From JASLQO01 sp002327525 (GTDB taxonomy: Bacteria > Pseudomonadota > Gammaproteobacteria > Pseudomonadales > Azotimanducaceae): a stretch of 58,530 bases of DNA. Made by a program: the position numbers and the translations under genes. Below, one piece after another: positions 53,875-58,530 of the stretch. The stretch covers positions 1-58,530 of the forward strand of contig JASLQO010000017.1 of the NCBI GenBank assembly GCA_030744435.1, written 5' to 3'. The stretch's first letter is position 1; every line of letters begins with the position of its first letter. The notes under the pieces are model-generated. The model was not told the origin of the DNA and did not search any database. It worked only from the letters and a program-made list of their open reading frames with translations.

Positions 53875-54903
53875 ATGGCATTAACCCAACCCCTGCGCTT
53901 CATGGGGGCGCCAGGCTCACCCTACACACGGAAGATGCTCGCTTATCTGCGATATCGCCGTATCAGCTATGAGTTCATGCTGGGTGACCAGTCGGCCGAT
54001 TCGGGGTTGCCCAAACCGAAAGTTGAACTGCTGCCGACCTTCTATCTGCCAAATGATGAGGGAGAGCTGGAGGCGGTTGTGGATTCAACGCCGCTGATCC
54101 GGCAGTTCGAGCAGGCATTCTCCGGACGAAAGGCGATTCCCGCCAACCCGGCGCTTGCTTTCATCAACTACCTGATCGAAGACTACGCCGACGAATGGCT
54201 GACCAAGTCCATGTTTCACTACCGCTGGTACTACGATGCGGACATCAAGAAGGCCGCCGGCATTCTGCCACTGTGGCGTGGCCTGCAAATGGACGATGAG
54301 CAGTACCAGAAGGTTTCAGCGTTTATCGCCGACAGGCAGATCTCACGCCTCTATGTGGTCGGCTCTAACGATGTTACCGCGCCGGTGATAGAAGCCAGCT
54401 ACCGGCGTTTTCTGGACATCATGAGCACGCTCATTACTCGCCAGGCCTTTGTTCTGGGTTCGCGCCCGTCATCCTCAGACTTCGGGCTGTATGCGCAACT
54501 GACACAACTTGCCAAATTCGACCCCACACCCATGGCCATCTGCCTCAAGGATGCACCACGTGTTTATGCGTGGACCGATGTGGTGGACGACTTGAGCGGA
54601 CAGGCTTGTGACGAAGATGGCTGGATGTCAGTGAATGATGTTAGCGATGTGCTGGGCCCCCTGCTGACCGAAATCGGCCGGGTTTACGTACCAGCATTGA
54701 TCGCCAATGCACAAGCACTCGCAGCGGGTGACAAACAAATGGAAACAACCATTGATGGCAAGCGGTGGGAGCAACCAACCTTCCCTTACCAGGGCCGTTG
54801 CCTTGTGTGGATCAATGAGGAATACCAGAAGCTCAACCAGGAAGACCGGGCTCGCGTTGACAGTATTGTCGCGGGAACCGGCTGCGAGGAGTTACTGCAT
54901 TGA
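53875..54903 (+). CDS. Large glutathione S-transferase-like protein
   Basis: This 342-residue protein has an N-terminal GST domain: LRFMGAPGSPYTRKMLAYLRYRR (Ser in the active-site region) and VDSTPLIRQFEQAF, followed by a long helical domain with RPSSSDFGLYAQLTQLAKFDPTP. It is about 110 residues longer than ordinary GSTs. ATG 53875 has GAGGAA upstream; the frame is open before it but overlaps the previous gene. It overlaps the next gene by 4 bp (ATTGA), so the GST and dehalogenase are co-translated. Confidence 0.8.
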   Translation: MALTQPLRFMGAPGSPYTRKMLAYLRYRRISYEFMLGDQSADSGLPKPKVELLPTFYLPNDEGELEAVVDSTPLIRQFEQAFSGRKAIPANPALAFINYLIEDYADEWLTKSMFHYRWYYDADIKKAAGILPLWRGLQMDDEQYQKVSAFIADRQISRLYVVGSNDVTAPVIEASYRRFLDIMSTLITRQAFVLGSRPSSSDFGLYAQLTQLAKFDPTPMAICLKDAPRVYAWTDVVDDLSGQACDEDGWMSVNDVSDVLGPLLTEIGRVYVPALIANAQALAAGDKQMETTIDGKRWEQPTFPYQGRCLVWINEEYQKLNQEDRARVDSIVAGTGCEELLH

Positions 54904-55967
54904 AAATTCTACGAACCCCGGATACGTGTTTCGAAAACCTGGAGGATTATCCATTCGAGCCCCATTACACCACCATTCAAACACAAGGCGGCGATGAGAT
55001 TCGCATCCATCACCTTGACGAAGGCCCAACTGATGGCCCGTTAGTGCTCTGCATGCATGGGCAGCCCGTGTGGAGCTATCTATATCGAAAGATGATTCCA
55101 TACCTGACTGACGCCGGGATGCGCGTGATTGCTCCGGACCTGGTGGGCTACGGTAAGTCTGACAAGCCAGCGGCACGAGAGGACTACAGCTATGAACGGC
55201 AGGTAGCGTGGATGGGCGCCTGGCTGGAAGGAAATGATTTCACCGGTATCACCTTCTTTGGTCAGGACTGGGGTGGGTTAATCGGGTTACGCCTGGTCGT
55301 TAATCACCCGGACAGATTCGATCGGGTCGTCATAGCCAATACCGGCCTACCTCATAACCCTGACGTGCCTGCAGACATCGTGGCTCAGGTTGAGGATTTT
55401 CGTGCGAACGCACCAACACCCAGCCTGATGGCCATGCAAAAAGCCATCGGCGGTATGGGAGATCGTGAACACCTTGCGACCAAATTTGCCTACTGGCAAA
55501 AGTTCTGTTGGGAAAACGAAAACATGCCGATCGGCTTCATGATGTCCATGACGATGGAGGATCGATCCAACGTGGCCCGTGGGATGAAATTCCTGCTGCA
55601 CAATCTGGGCGTACACTCTCCGTTTCCAACACCGCTCGCCAGAGCTTACGACGCGCCCTTCCCCGACCCGACCTACAAGATGGGGCCGCGAGCGATGCCA
55701 AGCCAGGTGCCAACACTGCCTACTTCACCCTCGCTGGAGCAACAGGGCAAGGCCTGGGCATTCTTCGAGAAGTTCGAAAAGCCCTTTCTCTGCGCATTCG
55801 CTGACAACGACCCGGTCACCGCGGGTGCGGAACAAGATTTCCTGAGCCGTGTACCCGGCACCAAAGGGTTACCACATACAACCATCAAAGGCGGCGGCCA
55901 TTTCGTGCAGGAGAATGCGCCCGACCAGGTGGCTAGCGTCATCATCGACCTGATCCGATCGACTTAA
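54900..55967 (+). CDS. Haloalkane dehalogenase (HLD-I type alpha/beta hydrolase)
   Basis: This 355-residue enzyme starts at TTG 54900, inside the GST stop, with GAGGAG upstream. MKILRTPDTCFENLEDYPF is the usual N-terminus of this group. It has oxyanion region CMHGQPVWSYLYRKM, the nucleophile elbow FFGQDWGGLIG (Asp123 with adjacent Trp124 as halide-stabilising residue), an acid in FADNDPVT, and catalytic His334 in GGGHFVQENA. The D-W pair instead of the S or plain D elbow marks haloalkane dehalogenases over esterases. It would release halide from a carbon-halogen bond in the cytoplasm. The natural substrate is unknown. The rare TTG start and 4-bp overlap suggest lower, coupled translation. Confidence 0.82.
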   Translation: MKILRTPDTCFENLEDYPFEPHYTTIQTQGGDEIRIHHLDEGPTDGPLVLCMHGQPVWSYLYRKMIPYLTDAGMRVIAPDLVGYGKSDKPAAREDYSYERQVAWMGAWLEGNDFTGITFFGQDWGGLIGLRLVVNHPDRFDRVVIANTGLPHNPDVPADIVAQVEDFRANAPTPSLMAMQKAIGGMGDREHLATKFAYWQKFCWENENMPIGFMMSMTMEDRSNVARGMKFLLHNLGVHSPFPTPLARAYDAPFPDPTYKMGPRAMPSQVPTLPTSPSLEQQGKAWAFFEKFEKPFLCAFADNDPVTAGAEQDFLSRVPGTKGLPHTTIKGGGHFVQENAPDQVASVIIDLIRST

Positions 55968-56033
55968 ATGCACAAGCCAGCAGAGCGTACTCAGTTTTGA
56001 ATCCACCGGCATGATTTATCGGTTAGTGAACAA

Positions 56034-56669
56034 GTGGCGATCGGCTGGAAGAAATTGATTCTACGTACAGCAAAGTGGCTGCTCGGCTTCACCGCTATCC
56101 TGGTAGGCGGACTATTGTTCTATGCCTTTGCGCTGCCAAGGCCCCCCGACACAACCGATCCGGCGATATTCCTGCACGATGGCAGGTCAGTGAACTACTG
56201 TGATCTGCCCGCGCTCGACGGATCAGGAAAGTCAGCCGACGATATTCCCAAGGCGTACACCCCCGGGTGCAGCTACACAACCGTACCCATGCCTGTTCTG
56301 TCAGCGTGCACCGAGCCGCTTGCAGAAGGTGTTGTAGACATGAGAGGGCTCTGGCATGGGATTTCAGGCCGAGTTGGTCACCTGGAGCGCATCGAGCAGT
56401 GTGGGAATCGAGTTGTGGTCACAGCGTTTGGCATCATCCATGACTTTCGCGTTGACGGCACCTTGAAAAACGGTGCACGAGATGTCGGTGCAGTATGTAA
56501 CAACTTCAATACTGCCATTCATTTCGATGAAGGCGTCATGGTCTTCAGATTGTTCAATCTCTTCGACACTGTGTTCAGAGAAATGCGCGGCGACGAAATG
56601 ATTTTCACCTTCATTGATGGCACCGAGACCCGCACGCAGAGACTCTGCCACTACCCGGCAGAAAGTTAA
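56034..56669 (+). CDS. Membrane-anchored protein, family A member 2 (unknown)
   Basis: This 211-residue paralogue of the 53189 protein has an N-terminal helix (TAKWLLGFTAILVGGLLFY, about residues 14-32) and the blocks NYCDLPALDGSG, KAYTPGCSY, ACTEPLAEGVVDMRGLW and RIEQCGNRVVVTAFGIIHD. The start is GTG 56034, as no ATG is nearby. It is the last gene of the rightward operon and lies just before the right tRNA-Pro repeat. Confidence 0.6.
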   Translation: MAIGWKKLILRTAKWLLGFTAILVGGLLFYAFALPRPPDTTDPAIFLHDGRSVNYCDLPALDGSGKSADDIPKAYTPGCSYTTVPMPVLSACTEPLAEGVVDMRGLWHGISGRVGHLERIEQCGNRVVVTAFGIIHDFRVDGTLKNGARDVGAVCNNFNTAIHFDEGVMVFRLFNLFDTVFREMRGDEMIFTFIDGTETRTQRLCHYPAES

Positions 56670-56865
56670 CCTCGCAAGATAAGCGAATAAAGCTGCGTCA
56701 AACGAAGCGTTAACGAGGAGAGCAGACAGTTAGAGGTGTTGGAGGAATCCAGCCTGGTCGGATTCTGACAAAATCACAGTCTACCTATATCCTACCAGTC
56801 GACCAGGAATCGGAATCCGAAGGCCATCCGGAGACGCCTAACCGATTGATTTAAAAAGAAATTGT

Positions 56866-57080
56866 TGGTCGGGACGGCAGGATTTAGCGCGCCGGGCTCC
56901 GGCTGCGACCACTTGACCCCCAGCGTCCAGGCCCGGTTGATGGACCCAGGTAAACTGCGGGTTACAGCGTGGAGTCCTACACTTCCATTTCGCCTCGGAT
57001 TCCAACCCCACAGAACCTGCACGGTTGGAAGCCATCCTCCGCCTACCAATATCCGACCAGTTTGGATTCAGAAAATCCGA
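56866..57080. repeat. tRNA-Pro 3'-half and linked repeat, right copy (candidate att site)
   Basis: The tRNA-like part (56866-56923) is interrupted: a 13-bp insertion breaks the T-loop, so it cannot be a working tRNA part. The region beyond it is similar to the left copy at 45214-45371, with the last 58 bp (57023-57080) differing by one base. A weak inverted match (CCAGCCTGGTCGGATTC) lies before it, near 56756-56772. The right boundary of the module. Confidence 0.7.
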
Positions 57081-57139
57081 TGGTCTGAGCTATGCGGTGG
57101 AAGACACCAGACAAAACGGAGCGTAAACCACGATGTGCC

Positions 57140-58477
57140 CTAGGATTGTTCCGTGCTTTGGAACTCATACTTCTGGGCCACATATTTCGCCGAGTTTTCG
57201 ATGTAAGGAAACACGGTGCTTTCGTTGATATTCAGATGGTCGAGTTCTGCAAGTATCGAAGCCTTGTTCGATACACTGATTCGTTGGACCCGAATGTCAC
57301 TGTTCCCTTGCTCATCTAAAACAGCATCCATTCCGAAAAGTAGAAACGCACCTGATTGTGACGATATCCGATCGTTGCTTTTCTTCCCTTTCACACAAAT
57401 GATCTTGCGCAGATCTTCCGGATCAATGTTCTCCTCAAAGAACGGCTTTTCTTCTCTAATGAAGTGGTTCAGCCGTTTTGCCGATTGCAATTCATTGAAC
57501 TCAGTTCTTTCGAGTGAAAAATCTAGATTGTCCTTTTCCTTCTTTGGCATCTTCGCCAGGTTTGCGATACACGCTGCAGTATCTGAATCATAGTACTTCA
57601 CCAGATCTCGCCTCAGAGAGAATGTAATCACTTCACCCTCTGCCTCACCTTCGTATTTGCCATCAACCAATTTTCCAAGATTAGACTTGCAGGCGAAGTA
57701 CAGGGCAATCAATGGGTTAGACGTTATGTCCAGAAGGCGGGTGGGCAGCGAATAGTGCTGCATTCTTACCAGGCGATCGAGAGTGTACTCGTCTGATGCG
57801 AACTCCGCAGAGTTCTCGACTATGAGTTCTCGATACAGAATGTGTTCGTTTTCTAGATAAAGGTAATTGCCTTCATCATCCTTGCGGAACAGAGAGGGTT
57901 CGAGTTTGTATCTCTTTTTGTTCGAATGGCCTCGATAGAAAACTTCATACGCATTACCCTGTTTGTCCGAAAGTACCTTCCCGATAAAGCCCTGTACCGT
58001 AGTTACTCTCGGTACGCTTTCTTTCTCAGGACGGAGATTTGCAGAGGCTGTCGGTTCTATCTGAGGGAGGCTCTCACTATTGACCAGCGACGCCGTGACA
58101 AGTCTACTGAAGAGATCTTCGTCTTTTACCGCCCAATGGGTCCGGTTCATTTCCCATTCGCGAATGTCGAGCAAGGGGGCGATCGGCTCAATACTCGAGT
58201 AGGGTATCTCTGGTACACCCCGATAGAACTCATACTCGATCAGTAGGTTCCGCCCACGCTCTCTAATTGCTGTTAACTTACCGAGACGAACGTTGTGTTC
58301 GGTGCCCTCGTAGGCGAACAAACATGGGAGAGATTGCAGCTTCTCCTTGTTCTTAGATGTGAGCTTCTTGAAGGACTCCGCAATCTTCTCATTCGTATAC
58401 TCAAGGAAACGACTTCTGTGCTGCAGGTTGAATCGGTCGAGGTACACCTGGCTTCTGACACTTCCATGCCACCGCAC
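57140..58477 (-). CDS. FRG-domain protein with N-terminus fused to the IS relic
   Basis: This 445-residue protein has a typical FRG domain (FYRGHSNKKRYKLEPSLFR at about residues 181-199, then QHYSLPTRLLDITSNPLIALYFAC). The FRG domain occurs in proteins of phage and mobile elements and in defence-associated genes; its biochemical function is not established. The first 19 residues (RWHGSVRSQVYLDRFNLQ) come from the 111-bp repeat and also occur in the unrelated reading frame at 44672-44890, so they are not native. The gene has probably lost its original start, and expression now depends on what the repeat provides. Confidence 0.78.
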   Translation of the reverse strand: MRWHGSVRSQVYLDRFNLQHRSRFLEYTNEKIAESFKKLTSKNKEKLQSLPCLFAYEGTEHNVRLGKLTAIRERGRNLLIEYEFYRGVPEIPYSSIEPIAPLLDIREWEMNRTHWAVKDEDLFSRLVTASLVNSESLPQIEPTASANLRPEKESVPRVTTVQGFIGKVLSDKQGNAYEVFYRGHSNKKRYKLEPSLFRKDDEGNYLYLENEHILYRELIVENSAEFASDEYTLDRLVRMQHYSLPTRLLDITSNPLIALYFACKSNLGKLVDGKYEGEAEGEVITFSLRRDLVKYYDSDTAACIANLAKMPKKEKDNLDFSLERTEFNELQSAKRLNHFIREEKPFFEENIDPEDLRKIICVKGKKSNDRISSQSGAFLLFGMDAVLDEQGNSDIRVQRISVSNKASILAELDHLNINESTVFPYIENSAKYVAQKYEFQSTEQS

Positions 58478-58530
58478 TTCAACTTCCAGCGCTAAATCGT
58501 GTTCTCTACGATGCCGTAGCGACGAGACAG
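58420..58530. repeat. 111-bp perfect direct repeat, right copy
   Basis: Identical to 44833-44943, including the orfA relic with its TAG stop. The window stops inside it, so the repeat may be longer, as the left copy's orfA frame goes on to 45021. Confidence 0.9.

Overview
The window looks like one contig, or a large part of one, from a GC-rich heterotrophic gammaproteobacterium, probably marine. The grounds are a csrA gene, tRNA-Gly(GCC) and tRNA-Glu(TTC) of gammaproteobacterial form, a TonB-dependent receptor, DUF3604 lipoproteins, and many acyl-CoA, sulfatase, dehalogenase and glutathione-transferase genes. No ribosomal RNA or other phylogenetic marker is present, so finer placement is not possible from the sequence.

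Region 1 (about 1-31.8 kb) is GC-rich. It holds a Mn-exporter-like relic and a DksA-type zinc-finger protein, two crotonase genes, a diguanylate cyclase, and an SDR overlapping acetoacetyl-CoA synthetase. A minus-strand operon follows (10492 to 6584): thioredoxin-fused protein, UGSC-type selenoprotein, DUF4345 protein, MFS transporter and gene debris. Next come a CPBP protease, a lipoprotein, csrA, tRNA-Gly, an MFS/hyuA/hyuB operon, a small double-glycine-leader peptide locus (candidate bacteriocin), tRNA-Glu, an AAA ATPase, several housekeeping-like small genes, an LLM oxidoreductase, hydrolases, an aromatic-acid MFS, a MetE-like methyltransferase and an acyl-CoA dehydrogenase. Several genes here keep both ends but lack the middle (TMEM165-like at 181, TauD-like at 10614, isocitrate-dehydrogenase-like at 25404). 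At each junction the sequence is consistent with a deletion between short direct repeats of 5-9 nt.

Region 2 (about 31.8-45 kb) is lower in GC and looks acquired. A carboxylesterase sits between two copies of an 18-bp REP-like sequence and beside a sulfatase pseudogene. A minus-strand DUF3604-VOC-GST-DUF3604 cluster, a third DUF3604 gene, and a second predicted selenoprotein (a membrane redoxin with a U-P-Y-C active site) follow.

Region 3 (about 44.8-58.5 kb) is a nested island. The outer boundaries are an identical 111-bp relic of an IS3-family orfA. Inside lie two copies of a roughly 205-bp element that begins with the 3' half of a tRNA-Pro(GGG) gene. Between the tRNA-derived copies is one complete divergent regulon. 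A TetR gene leads a leftward operon (DUF1330-like, GST, a two-domain DUF1330-like, a membrane DUF1330-like, sulfatase). A palindrome-bearing promoter drives a rightward operon (TonB receptor, membrane protein, large GST, haloalkane dehalogenase, paralogous membrane protein). Together these suggest uptake, desulfation, conjugation and dehalogenation of an unknown sulfated or halogenated compound; the substrate is inference. An FRG-domain gene, of a family often seen in defence loci, lies between the inner and outer right boundaries.

The strongest points are the two predicted selenoproteins. Both have in-frame UGA in a UxxC motif and a GU-containing hairpin at the same distance downstream. After these come the tRNA-Pro-bounded divergent catabolic module and the small bacteriocin-like locus.
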